A DNA stretch of 6,794 bases from Clostridiales bacterium (GCA_003486785.1 DNFZ01000085.1:7621-14414); one strand, 5' to 3'. Counted from the stretch's first letter, positions 1 through 6,449 are shown. The notes: generated by a model not told the origin, from the sequence alone. Made by a program: numbers and translations.

Positions 1-331
1 CGCCCGCCTGCAGCACTTCCTTCGCCTCGCGCGAAGCGCGCATCGCCTGCGCGATGGCGAGCAGCTCCCGCGTGCTCAAAAACAGCGACGCGTGCATTCT
101 GCCGACCAGTTCGCGAACATCGGGAAACCCGGAAACAGGCGTTCTGCCCGTTCGGGTGTAGATGCTCTCCGCTTCCAGCGTCTGATCCTGTAAAATCTCC
201 GCTTCCTTTCGTGCAGTGACCGGACGCAGCTTCTCTGCAAACTCTTGGCAGACATCGCTTGCCAGATGCTGCTTTAAGATAGAAAGTATTTTATCGTATT
301 CCAGTGTAACAAACGTTTTTTCCAGTATCAT
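1..331 (-). CDS. mutS2: MutS2 family protein, N-terminal fragment (runs off the left edge)
   Basis: This is the first 110 codons of a gene that continues beyond the window. The protein begins MILEKTFVTLEYDKILSILK, the usual opening of MutS2 (first residues ending in LE(F/Y)DKI, then a helical segment with LA...). It also has the typical GFPDVRELVGRM and LSTRELLAIAQAMRASREAKE segments near residues 68-105, which match the N-terminal lever/clamp part of MutS2. Full-length members are about 780-790 residues, with an ATPase domain and a C-terminal Smr nuclease domain, all outside this window. From family knowledge, MutS2 is a cytoplasmic DNA-binding ATPase that acts against homologous recombination and, in Bacillus, on collided ribosomes. 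It is not a mismatch-repair protein. The ATG at 331 is preceded by GGGGGAAAT, a good ribosome binding site. It lies downstream of the aminotransferase terminator, so it probably has its own promoter. Confidence 0.85.
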   Translation of the reverse strand, partial: MILEKTFVTLEYDKILSILKQHLASDVCQEFAEKLRPVTARKEAEILQDQTLEAESIYTRTGRTPVSGFPDVRELVGRMHASLFLSTRELLAIAQAMRASREAKEVLQAG

Positions 332-349
332 ATTTCCCCCGATACTTGT

Positions 350-358
350 CTTATATCA
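350..358 (-). promoter_or_regulatory. Candidate extended -10 promoter for mutS2
   Basis: The minus strand reads TGATATAAG here, which fits an extended -10 element (TG-n-TATAAT with one mismatch). No convincing -35 box is found 16-18 bp upstream. Transcription would start about 12 nt before the mutS2 ATG, leaving a very short leader that contains the GGGGGA ribosome binding site. The surrounding 332-447 stretch is AT-rich compared with the genes and has no other feature. Confidence 0.3.
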
Positions 359-440
359 GATTTCATCATCATATCTTATCATCTTCAGCAAAAGAGATCA
401 CCGCTTGATTCCAGAACGGTTGTTATCTGCTTTCAAACAG

Positions 441-474
441 AAGAAAAGCCCCGTCTCGAACATCGTGACGGGGC
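441..474 (-). terminator. Intrinsic terminator after the aminotransferase gene
   Basis: A perfect 8-bp stem (GCCCCGTC at 448-455 paired with GACGGGGC at 467-474) encloses an 11-nt loop. On the minus strand it is followed by TTTTCTT. It starts about 16 nt after the aminotransferase stop codon and separates that gene from mutS2. This is the classic Bacillota-type intrinsic terminator. Confidence 0.85.
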
Positions 475-489
475 AAACATACGCTCAGA

Positions 490-1668
490 TCAGCGAATCT
501 CGTTGAGATACGCGCCGACGCGCCGCATCGCTTCCTCGATGTGCTCCATCGAAGTGGCGTAGCAGCACCGAATATGCCCCTCACCCGCTGCGCCAAACGC
601 GCTGCCGGGAACGGTAACCACCTTTTTGCTCGCGAGAAGCCCGTCGCAGAACTGCTCGCTCGTAAGCCCTGTCGAGCGAATCGACGGGAAGACATAGAAC
701 GCGCCTTCCGGCTCGTTACAGTCCAGCCCATAGGCATTAAACGCGTCGATGATATAGCGGCGGCGCGACTCATACTCATTGATCATATAGCGCGTGTCCG
801 CAAAATCGTCCGCAAAGCCCTGCTCCAGCGCGGCAATGCCCGCCCATTGCGCAGGCGTCGGCGCGCAGAGCATCATGAGCTGATGCACCTTGCGCATGGC
901 TGCGATGAGCTCGGCGGGGCCTGCCGCATAGCCGAGCCGCCAGCCCGTCATGGAAAACGCCTTGGAAAAACCGTTGAGCACGATGGTGCGCTCCAGCATG
1001 CCGGGAAGCGACGCAAAAGAAACGTGCTGCTTGCCGTTGAACGTCAGCTCCGCGTAGATATCGTCTATGATCACGAGGATATCCGTGCCGCGCACGAGGT
1101 CTGCAATCGCTTCCAGATCGCTTTGTTCCATGATCGCGCCCGTCGGATTGGTCGGAAACGCGATGAGGATCGCTTTTGTCTTAGGCGTGATTGCGGCTTT
1201 GACCGCGTCTGCTTTGAGGCGGAACTTATCCTCGTGCTTTGTGACGACTGTAACCGCTTTGCCGCCCGCAAGTTCGATCGACGGCGCATAGGAGACATAG
1301 CAAGGCTCGTGATAGATCACCTCGTCGCCGGGGTTGATGATCGAGCGCATGGCAAGATCGATAGCCTGGCTCGCGCCGACAGTGATGAGCACGTTCTCGA
1401 TGGATTCGTAGCCGGAGATGCTGTACTTTTCCGCAAGGAAGCGAAGGATGAGTTCGCGCAGGTGCGGGTCTCCCGAGTTGGACGAATACGGCACGCGCTC
1501 GGTTTTGAGGCGCTCAGCCACATATTTGCGGATGCGATCTGGCGTTGGAAAATCCGGCTCGCCAACGCCGAGGCTGATGTGCGAATCGTCCAACAGATCG
1601 AAATATTTACGAATGCCCGAAGGCGGAATGCGGCGCACGCAGTTCGAGATCAAACCCTGATAATCCAT
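490..1668 (-). CDS. Class I/II PLP-dependent aminotransferase (aspartate/aromatic type)
   Basis: The 392-residue product has the full length and all hallmarks of fold-type I aminotransferases of the AspB/PatA group. It has GEPDFPTP near 36-43 (substrate pocket) and FPTNPTG at 171-177, whose Asn174 contacts the PLP ring hydroxyl. IIDDIY ends at 205, with Asp202 expected to bind the pyridine nitrogen and Tyr205 the hydroxyl. NGFSKAFSMTGWRLGY at 232-247 contains the Schiff-base Lys236. GHIRCCYA near 364-371 contains Arg367, which holds the substrate carboxylate. The enzyme is cytosolic and transfers an amino group from an amino acid to a 2-oxo acid. The exact substrate cannot be read from sequence, so no gene symbol is given. 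The ATG start at 1668 follows AGGGTGAATT, a good ribosome binding site. The gene forms its own transcription unit, with a near-consensus promoter upstream and a terminator downstream. Codon use is mixed, like recG. Confidence 0.92.
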   Translation of the reverse strand: MDYQGLISNCVRRIPPSGIRKYFDLLDDSHISLGVGEPDFPTPDRIRKYVAERLKTERVPYSSNSGDPHLRELILRFLAEKYSISGYESIENVLITVGASQAIDLAMRSIINPGDEVIYHEPCYVSYAPSIELAGGKAVTVVTKHEDKFRLKADAVKAAITPKTKAILIAFPTNPTGAIMEQSDLEAIADLVRGTDILVIIDDIYAELTFNGKQHVSFASLPGMLERTIVLNGFSKAFSMTGWRLGYAAGPAELIAAMRKVHQLMMLCAPTPAQWAGIAALEQGFADDFADTRYMINEYESRRRYIIDAFNAYGLDCNEPEGAFYVFPSIRSTGLTSEQFCDGLLASKKVVTVPGSAFGAAGEGHIRCCYATSMEHIEEAMRRVGAYLNEIR

Positions 1669-1697
1669 AATTCACCCTGTTTCGCGAGAATAGACCT

Positions 1698-1726
1698 ACT
1701 ATAACATGAACGCATTTTGTCGTCAA
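1698..1726 (-). promoter_or_regulatory. Sigma-A type promoter driving the aminotransferase gene
   Basis: On the minus strand, TTGACG (1726-1721) and TATAGT (1703-1698) are separated by exactly 17 bp. A TG dinucleotide precedes the -10 with one base between them (extended -10). Five of six bases match consensus in each box. Transcription should start near 1691, giving a leader of about 22 nt that contains the AGGGTG ribosome binding site. The gap 1669-1811 is AT-rich and holds no gene. I could not find a convincing terminator for recG in it. Confidence 0.78.
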
Positions 1727-1811
1727 ACAGATTTGAGATGCTAAAATGATTCTGCTTGTATAAAAATCTAACCTTAACCGATCGTTTTTTCAACAAGCTT
1801 TGGCGGTTTTC

Positions 1812-3851
1812 TTAGTTCATCGCGATATCGCCGAGCATGCTGCCGAAGCGCTCGCTTGCGAGCTCTATCAGCCGCGCGCTCTCTTCCCCGCCCTGCTGCA
1901 AAATCTCTCTGGCTGCTCTCGCCGCTTCTTCCAGGAGCTTCACGTTCATCGCCCCCGCAAGCAGTCCCGCGCCGTCCTCCCCGTGCTGCCTAGTGCCGAT
2001 GAAATCGCCGGGGCCTCGCAACAGCAAATCCTTTTGCGCAATCTCGAAGCCATCGCACGTCTGCGTCATGGTCAGCATGCGCTCGTTTTCCTCCCGGCTC
2101 TCCACACCGTAGAGCAGGAAGCAATACGCCTGTTGCGCGCTTCTGCCGACTCTGCCGCGCAGCTGGTGCAGCTGGGATAGCCCGAACCGCTCCGCTCCCT
2201 CGATCGCCATAATGCAGGCGTTGGGCACGTGCACGCCGACTTCGATCACCGTAGTTGTGACCAGAACGTCGATCTCCCCCGCGCGAAACGCACGCATCAC
2301 GCGCGACCTCTCCGCTTCCTTCATCTGCCCGTGCAGCTTGCCGACTCTTGTCTCCGGCAGTTTCTTTCTCAGTTCGGCAAAGAGCGCCTCCACGCTGGGG
2401 CACTCGATGGTGTCGCTCTCCTCAATCGCGGGGCATACGACATAACTCTGTACGCCCTCTTTTGCCTGCGCGGCTATATAAGCGTACATATCCTCGCGCT
2501 TGCTTGCGCGGATCACGCTTGTCTTAACAGGTTTTCGTCCCGGCGGCAGTTCGTCGATCACCGAGATGTCGAGGTCTCCGTAAAGGATCAGCGCGAGCGT
2601 GCGCGGAATCGGCGTTGCGCTCATAACAAGCATATCCGGCCGCACGCCTTTTTCCAGCATCGCCGCGCGCTGGCGCACGCCGAAACGGTGCTGCTCATCC
2701 GTGACGATACACCCCAGATCGCAATACCGCACATCCTCCGAGAGCAGCGCGTGTGTGCCGATTACAAAGAGCGCGCTGCCGTCGGCGATTTTTTTCAGCG
2801 CCGCGTCACGCTCCGTTTTCTTCATGCCGCCCTTGAGCAGCACAACAGTCTCGCCAAATATTTCGGAAAAGTTTTGCGAGTGCTGCTCGGCTAAAATCTC
2901 CGTTGGCGCAAGTAAGGCGCCCTGTTTCCCGTTTGCGGCGGCAACGAGGAGCGCATACATGGCAACCGCCGTCTTGCCGGAGCCAACGTCGCCCTGCAAG
3001 AGACGGTTCATGGGCGCTGGCGCGCGCATATCGACGGAGATTTCGTCCACCACGCGCATCTGCGCCCGCGTCAACGAGAACGCGAGCAGAGACGTAAAGC
3101 GCGAAAGCACGCCGCTGGTGTCAAACGAGAACCCGTTTTGCCGCAGTCGCTCGGATTTTTGCAGCTCCATGATGATGAAATACAGCAGCGTGTTCTCAAA
3201 GTCCAGTCGGCGGCGCGCCATCTCCAGCGCTTCCCGGCTAAACGGAAAGTGCGCATGCCGAAGCGCGAGCGCGAGCGGAACGAGCGAAAAGCGCTCCAGG
3301 AGCGACCTGGGCAGCGGCTCGGGAATCTTGTCCCAAACGCTCTCCAGCGCAGCCTGCATGCTATCCCGCCATGCGCGCTGGTTCACGTCCTTGATGGACG
3401 AATACACGGGCACGATACCGGGCAGCGCCTGTGATATCGACGGATTGAGCAGAGAAACGCCGTTTTTTCTGAGTACGCGACCGGACGCATAGATGATTTC
3501 GCCGATCTTTACTTGCGCGCTGCGATACGGCTGATTGAACCACTTGAGCGTGATCTTCCCCGTTTCGTCCTGCGCTGGCGCGGAAAGCATGGTCATCCCT
3601 TTTTTGCGAAAGAAGCGCGTCGCCGCGCTGATGCGCACCTGTACGGCGGCGTTTTGCCCGTTAACCAGTTCCGCGATCGGCGTAACTCTCGTATAGTCCA
3701 GATAGTCCCGCGGCAGACGATAGAGCAGATCCCGCACGGAACAAACGCCCAGCCGCAAAAACAGCTCTGCGCGTTTCGGGCCGATTCCCTTTACGCTTGT
3801 CAGCGGCGAATCCAGCATTCCTTCGTTATGCTCCCGTTTCTCATGATTCAA
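1812..3851 (-). CDS. recG: ATP-dependent DNA helicase RecG
   Basis: RecG is a cytosolic monomeric double-strand DNA translocase that regresses stalled replication forks and branch-migrates Holliday junctions. The product is 679 residues, the normal family length. An N-terminal helix-hairpin-helix-like VKGIGPKRAELFLRLG (about 20-35) and DLLYRLPRDYLDY (41-53) lead into the OB-fold wedge domain (about 60-150). The helicase motifs follow in order: LLQGDVGSGKTAVA (Walker A Lys293), the DEQH box at 385-388 followed by RFGV, MSATPIPRTLAL (410-421), TTVIEVGVHVPNA (533-545) and QLHQLRGRVGR (560-570). LRGPGDFIGTRQHG (611-624) belongs to the C-terminal TRG/translocation region. The first codon is TTG at 3851, chosen because GAGGA lies 10 nt upstream. 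An in-frame ATG at codon 12 (3818) is possible, but its GAAGGA touches the start codon. An ATG at 3844 is out of frame. recG starts 21 nt after the fakA terminator, so readthrough or an unseen promoter must supply it. Confidence 0.96.
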   Translation of the reverse strand: MNHEKREHNEGMLDSPLTSVKGIGPKRAELFLRLGVCSVRDLLYRLPRDYLDYTRVTPIAELVNGQNAAVQVRISAATRFFRKKGMTMLSAPAQDETGKITLKWFNQPYRSAQVKIGEIIYASGRVLRKNGVSLLNPSISQALPGIVPVYSSIKDVNQRAWRDSMQAALESVWDKIPEPLPRSLLERFSLVPLALALRHAHFPFSREALEMARRRLDFENTLLYFIIMELQKSERLRQNGFSFDTSGVLSRFTSLLAFSLTRAQMRVVDEISVDMRAPAPMNRLLQGDVGSGKTAVAMYALLVAAANGKQGALLAPTEILAEQHSQNFSEIFGETVVLLKGGMKKTERDAALKKIADGSALFVIGTHALLSEDVRYCDLGCIVTDEQHRFGVRQRAAMLEKGVRPDMLVMSATPIPRTLALILYGDLDISVIDELPPGRKPVKTSVIRASKREDMYAYIAAQAKEGVQSYVVCPAIEESDTIECPSVEALFAELRKKLPETRVGKLHGQMKEAERSRVMRAFRAGEIDVLVTTTVIEVGVHVPNACIMAIEGAERFGLSQLHQLRGRVGRSAQQAYCFLLYGVESREENERMLTMTQTCDGFEIAQKDLLLRGPGDFIGTRQHGEDGAGLLAGAMNVKLLEEAARAAREILQQGGEESARLIELASERFGSMLGDIAMN

Positions 3852-3872
3852 TCAACTGGAATCCTCTTCGTG

Positions 3873-3912
3873 AAAAAAAGCCGACGAAGGAACACATCGT
3901 TCCGTCGCCGGC
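3873..3912 (-). terminator. Intrinsic terminator between fakA and recG
   Basis: The two arms 3899-3912 and 3880-3893 form a 14-position stem on the minus strand, with one G-U pair and one C/U mismatch, around a 5-nt loop. Seven T residues follow (3879-3873). It lies about 35 nt past the fakA stop codon and 21 nt before the recG start. The same U-tract plus the foot of the 3' arm is perfectly complementary over 10 nt to an A-tract segment at 3933-3942. Confidence 0.82.
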
Positions 3913-3947
3913 TGTCTGGTTGTTAGTCCGCGCGGCTTTTTTGTGTG

Positions 3948-5573
3948 TTACTGCACCGCGACATAGTAGTAATACAGCGGCTGACCGCCGGCGAGCACCA
4001 TGAACTCCGCGTCTTCATACGCCTCCTGCAGCTTGTCCGCAATTGCCTGCGCATCCTCTTCGGTCTGGCCTTCGCCAAAATAGAGGGTGACCGTGCAAGC
4101 ATCGTCACCGCGGTCTTGAATCATCTTTCGCACTAGGTCGATGGTCGTGTCCGCAACCGTCTTTCCAGACACGGAGAGATGGTTATTCACGAGGCCGATG
4201 ATATCGCCCTTCTTGACTGAGTTGCCGTCAAATTTCGTATCACGCACGGCGTAGGTAACCGCGCCGCTCACGACATCCGCAATCGCCTCTTTCATCGCTT
4301 CCTCGTTTTCCGCGATGGTCGCGTCCTTTGAGTAAGCCATGCAAGCCGCGATGCCCTGCGGGATGGTCTTGGTCGGAATCAGAACGACTCCCTTTTGCGT
4401 GAGTTCGCTCGCCTGCTGCGCCGCGAGGATGATATTGGAGTTGTTGGGTAAGACAAATACGTTTCTTGCGTTGATCTTATTGATCGCGGAAGCGATGGCA
4501 TCGATGCTTGGATTCATCGTCTGTCCGCCGGAGATCAGCGCGTCGACCGCGAGCGCGCGGAAGAGCTCGTCGATCCCCGCGCCTGTGCTGACTGAAAGCA
4601 GGCCGAACTCCTTTTCGTTGCGCTTGCGCTCCTCCATGAGTTCTCTGTTTTGCTCGCGCATGTTTTCGATCTTGAGCTTATCCAGCTCGCCAAGGCGCAG
4701 CGCCATCTGCAGCACCTTGCCCGGTGAATTGGAATGTACATGCACCTTGATCATATCCGCATCGTTTGCTACAACGACGGAATCGCCAAGCCGCTCAAGA
4801 TGATTGCGGAAGCTCTCGATCTCCGCTTCGTCCGTCTCCGGCGAGAGATGAATGATGAAAAATTCCGTGCAATACCCATACGTAATGTTTTCGCCGGAGA
4901 AACTGTCCACATTGATCGTTTCCTGCATCGGGCGCTCCAGAACGAGCTCTTCATAGCTCTCGATCTCCTCGCCGTCAAGGGAAAGCTTAAACCCGCGATA
5001 GATCGTGAGAAGCCCTTTGCCGCCGGAGTCGATCACGCCCGCTTCTTTGAGCACAGGCAGCAGATTCGGCGTGTCTGCCAGCGCTTTTTCGCCGCTTTCG
5101 AGCATTTCGTCCATCAGGCGATAGATGTTTGCTCCCTGCTCTTGCAGAGCGACGACGTTTTCCGCAATCACGCGGGAAACCGTGAGTATGGTGCCTTCCT
5201 TGGGTTTCATAACGGCTTTGTATGCCGCCTCGGTACCCTTGGTTAAAGCCGCGGCGAGAAGCTCCGCATCCACAAACTCAGCGCCCTTGAACGCGCGGGA
5301 AAACCCGCGAAAGAGCTGCGAAAGAATCACGCCGGAGTTGCCGCGCGCGCCCATGAGAGAGCCCTTGGTCACCGCGGCGGCGACCTCGGGGATGCTCGCT
5401 GCCGTGCTGTGATTGAGCTCGTCCAGGACGGCCCGCACGGTGAGCGCGAGGTTTGTCCCGGTATCGCCGTCCGGCACGGGGTAGACGTTTAGGTCGTTGA
5501 TCACGGCGCGCTCGGCCTCGAGAGCGGCCAGCGCTCCCTCGATGATCGCGATCGCCGCGAGGCGCACGTTCAA
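3948..5573 (-). CDS. fakA: Fatty acid kinase FakA-like protein (DAK2 domain, YloV family)
   Basis: FakA is the cytosolic ATP-dependent kinase that phosphorylates fatty acids carried by a FakB (DegV) partner; the acyl-phosphate then feeds PlsX/PlsY in phospholipid synthesis. No FakB gene is in the window. The 541-residue length fits the family (about 550). The N-terminal DAK2/DhaL-like domain has NVYPVPDGDTGTNL (29-42), with metal/nucleotide-binding Asp35 and Asp37, MGARGNSGVILSQ (74-86), and VIDSGGKGLL (180-189). The middle domain has Cys235 and KVHVH with His278 and His280, matching a Cys/His/His cluster I recall as metal-binding in FakA. The C-terminal domain has GGQTMNPS (349-356) and LPNNSNI (375-381). 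The start is TTG at 5573, overlapping the asp23 stop as TTGA, with GAGGA 9 nt upstream, so translation is probably coupled. The first 75 or so codons use GC-ending synonyms almost throughout, while the rest uses mixed codons like recG, so the gene may be a hybrid. Function could be intact, since all motifs are present. Confidence 0.87.
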   Translation of the reverse strand: MNVRLAAIAIIEGALAALEAERAVINDLNVYPVPDGDTGTNLALTVRAVLDELNHSTAASIPEVAAAVTKGSLMGARGNSGVILSQLFRGFSRAFKGAEFVDAELLAAALTKGTEAAYKAVMKPKEGTILTVSRVIAENVVALQEQGANIYRLMDEMLESGEKALADTPNLLPVLKEAGVIDSGGKGLLTIYRGFKLSLDGEEIESYEELVLERPMQETINVDSFSGENITYGYCTEFFIIHLSPETDEAEIESFRNHLERLGDSVVVANDADMIKVHVHSNSPGKVLQMALRLGELDKLKIENMREQNRELMEERKRNEKEFGLLSVSTGAGIDELFRALAVDALISGGQTMNPSIDAIASAINKINARNVFVLPNNSNIILAAQQASELTQKGVVLIPTKTIPQGIAACMAYSKDATIAENEEAMKEAIADVVSGAVTYAVRDTKFDGNSVKKGDIIGLVNNHLSVSGKTVADTTIDLVRKMIQDRGDDACTVTLYFGEGQTEEDAQAIADKLQEAYEDAEFMVLAGGQPLYYYYVAVQ

Positions 5574-5935
5574 TCGACGAGATCCTCGACGCGTACCCGT
5601 ACCTCGCCGACGGGGAGTCCGGCGACGCTGGCCAGCTGATACCGCACCTGCTGTTGCAGGTTGGCAGTGACCTGGGCGAGATTGACACCGCGCTCCATGA
5701 CCACGTGCAGGTCGATCTCGGCTCGCCCCTGGACGATCGTCACCTCAACGGCGTCGTCGGGAACACGCCCGAGGATGCGAGCCACCTTATGGATGGGACG
5801 CGCCGGCAGGTCGACCACACCGTACGTAAGGCTCGCCGCCCTGTGCGCGAGCTTACTGATCACGGTGGCCTTGACGGTCACCGCGCTCGATGGTCCGGGC
5901 GCGCCCAGCGGCAGGATCAGGTCCGCGGGAGGCAC
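5570..5935 (-). CDS. Asp23/Gls24 family (DUF322) protein
   Basis: The 121-residue product matches the small Asp23/Gls24 envelope-stress family (YloU in Bacillus). It has VKATVISKLAHRAASLTYGVVDLP (about 21-44), corresponding to the family's 'AAL..YGVVG' segment. A central VEVTIVQGRAEIDLHVVMERGVNL (63-86) and a terminal VRYQLASVAGLPVGEVRVRVEDL complete the fold. From family knowledge, these proteins associate with the membrane or act in cell-envelope homeostasis; the biochemical role is unclear. I chose the GTG at 5935, with GAGAGAGG about 10 nt upstream. A longer in-frame reading to 6115 adds low-complexity, Arg-rich sequence with no family match. A GTG at codon 19 is also possible, but has a poor ribosome binding site. 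The stop overlaps the fakA start by 4 nt. All five Glu codons are GAG and all three Lys codons are AAG, unlike recG. The gene belongs with the rpmB side in base composition. Confidence 0.78.
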   Translation of the reverse strand: MPPADLILPLGAPGPSSAVTVKATVISKLAHRAASLTYGVVDLPARPIHKVARILGRVPDDAVEVTIVQGRAEIDLHVVMERGVNLAQVTANLQQQVRYQLASVAGLPVGEVRVRVEDLVD

Positions 5936-5942
5936 GCGACGA

Positions 5943-6020
5943 CTACCTCTCTCTCGCCGTCGCCGGCGAACGGGTGAGCTGGGCAGCCGCGAGAGACTCG
6001 TCGTTGTGAAGACTGCCCAT
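5943..6020 (-). CDS. Possible small leader ORF upstream of the asp23-like gene (25 aa)
   Basis: An ATG at 6020 follows AGTGAGG with 4 nt between, a good ribosome binding site. It opens a 25-codon frame beginning MGSLHNDESLAAAQLT and ending in TAG at 5945-5943, only 7 nt before the chosen asp23 GTG. I recognise no family in it. It could be a translated leader peptide coupled to asp23, or a chance frame in GC-rich sequence. It is also possible that a sequencing error split it from asp23, although the asp23 family does not need an extension. Confidence 0.25.
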   Translation of the reverse strand: MGSLHNDESLAAAQLTRSPATARER

Positions 6021-6068
6021 GACGCCTCACTTGGAGGATGCGGGGTTTGCGCGCCGGCGCGAACGCAT

Positions 6069-6097
6069 TTGCGTTGCCCGGTCGCGTGCAGCATACT
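6069..6097 (+). promoter_or_regulatory. Candidate promoter of rpmB
   Basis: TTGCGT (6069-6074) and CATACT (6092-6097) are separated by 17 bp on the plus strand. Each matches the sigma-70 consensus at four of six positions, which is acceptable in a high-GC genome. Transcription would start near 6104, giving a leader of about 30 nt before the rpmB ATG. The -35 box sits inside the inverted repeat AACGCA-TT-TGCGTT at 6062-6075. Confidence 0.4.
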
Positions 6098-6119
6098 AGC
6101 GCGAGCATTGGCCAATCAA
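6093..6119 (-). promoter_or_regulatory. Weak candidate promoter for the asp23-fakA operon
   Basis: On the minus strand, TTGATT (6119-6114) and TAGTAT (6098-6093) are 15 bp apart, which is short for a sigma-70 promoter. It is the best candidate in this gap. Its -10 box overlaps the rpmB -10 box on the other strand, so the two would compete. The leader to asp23 would be about 150 nt and would contain the small ORF. Confidence 0.2.
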
Positions 6120-6133
6120 GCTTGAGGAACGTC

Positions 6134-6325
6134 ATGTCCAAAGTCTGTCTCACGTGCGGCAAGGCACCCGCGGTGGGCTGCAACGTCAGCCACTCGCACC
6201 GCCACACGAAGCGTCGCTTCGATCCCAATTTGCAGCGTGTCCGCGTCATGGTCGACGGCCATCCGCAAAACGCCTACGTCTGCGCCCGCTGCCTGAAGTC
6301 CGGCCGCGTCACAAAGGCCGTCTAA
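6134..6325 (+). CDS. rpmB: Large ribosomal subunit protein bL28
   Basis: bL28 is a small basic protein of the 50S ribosomal subunit. The 63-residue product has the standard length and pattern: MSKVCLTCGK at the start, NVSHSHRHTKRRFDPNLQRVRV in the middle (17-38), and VDGHPQNAYVCARCLKSGRV near the end. Cys5/Cys8 and Cys50/Cys53 make two CxxC pairs, so this is the zinc-binding (C+) form. Bacillus-type L28 usually lacks these pairs. The ATG at 6134 follows TTGAGGAACGTC, with GAGG 7 nt upstream. An in-frame ATG at 6038 would add 32 residues with no family match and lies upstream of the predicted promoter, so it is rejected. The gene is divergent from asp23-fakA, a layout known in several Gram-positive groups. 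Confidence 0.95.
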   Translation: MSKVCLTCGKAPAVGCNVSHSHRHTKRRFDPNLQRVRVMVDGHPQNAYVCARCLKSGRVTKAV

Positions 6326-6388
6326 GCGCCGAAGCAGCTCCCGCGCCGCGTCGCCGGGGCTCTCCCGGACGCGCCGGCAGCGATCTCT

Positions 6389-6449
6389 CAGCATTGTACG
6401 TCACGGACCGGCCCAGCTTCCGCTCGGCCGGTCCGTGACGTCTTTGCTG
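6389..6449. terminator. Long hairpin between convergent rpmB and DUF2795-like gene, probable bidirectional terminator
   Basis: The arms 6398-6413 and 6426-6441 pair perfectly over 16 bp (ACGTCACGGACCGGCC and its complement) around a 12-nt loop. A further 5 bp, CAGCA (6389-6393) with TGCTG (6445-6449), pair beyond a small internal loop. There is no true U-tract on either side, only CTTTG or TTGT. The position between two convergent genes, 64 nt after the rpmB stop and about 90 nt after the opposing stop, supports a terminator for both strands. Hairpins without U-tracts are common in Actinomycetota. Confidence 0.7.

Noticed and set aside
541..1704. 387-codon open frame on the plus strand opposite the aminotransferase
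   Set aside because: It is antisense to a gene with all catalytic motifs. The product is Arg/His-rich with no recognisable domain, the usual shadow of a GC-rich gene.
1740..1811. Possible recG terminator (ACAAGC/GCTTGT and AACCG/CGGTT repeats)
   Set aside because: The stems are 5-6 bp with long loops and are not directly followed by a U-tract, so there is no support for a real terminator.
2599..3492. 297-codon plus-strand open frame opposite recG
   Set aside because: It is Ser/Arg-rich, has no family motif, and fully overlaps the conserved RecG helicase domain.
3907..3942. Plus-strand terminator-like GCCG...CGGC followed by six T residues
   Set aside because: Only 4 bp pair around a 22-nt loop, and no plus-strand gene needs it. 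The T-run is better explained as the A-tract on the fakA transcript.
5936..6115. 60-residue N-terminal extension of the Asp23-like protein
   Set aside because: It is Arg/Ser/Pro-rich, unlike the family. A GTG with a plausible ribosome binding site at 5935 gives a normal-length protein.
6038..6133. N-terminal extension of bL28 from the ATG at 6038
   Set aside because: The GGAGG touches the ATG, the extra residues have no L28 homology, the candidate promoter lies inside it, and the ATG at 6134 has a well-spaced ribosome binding site.
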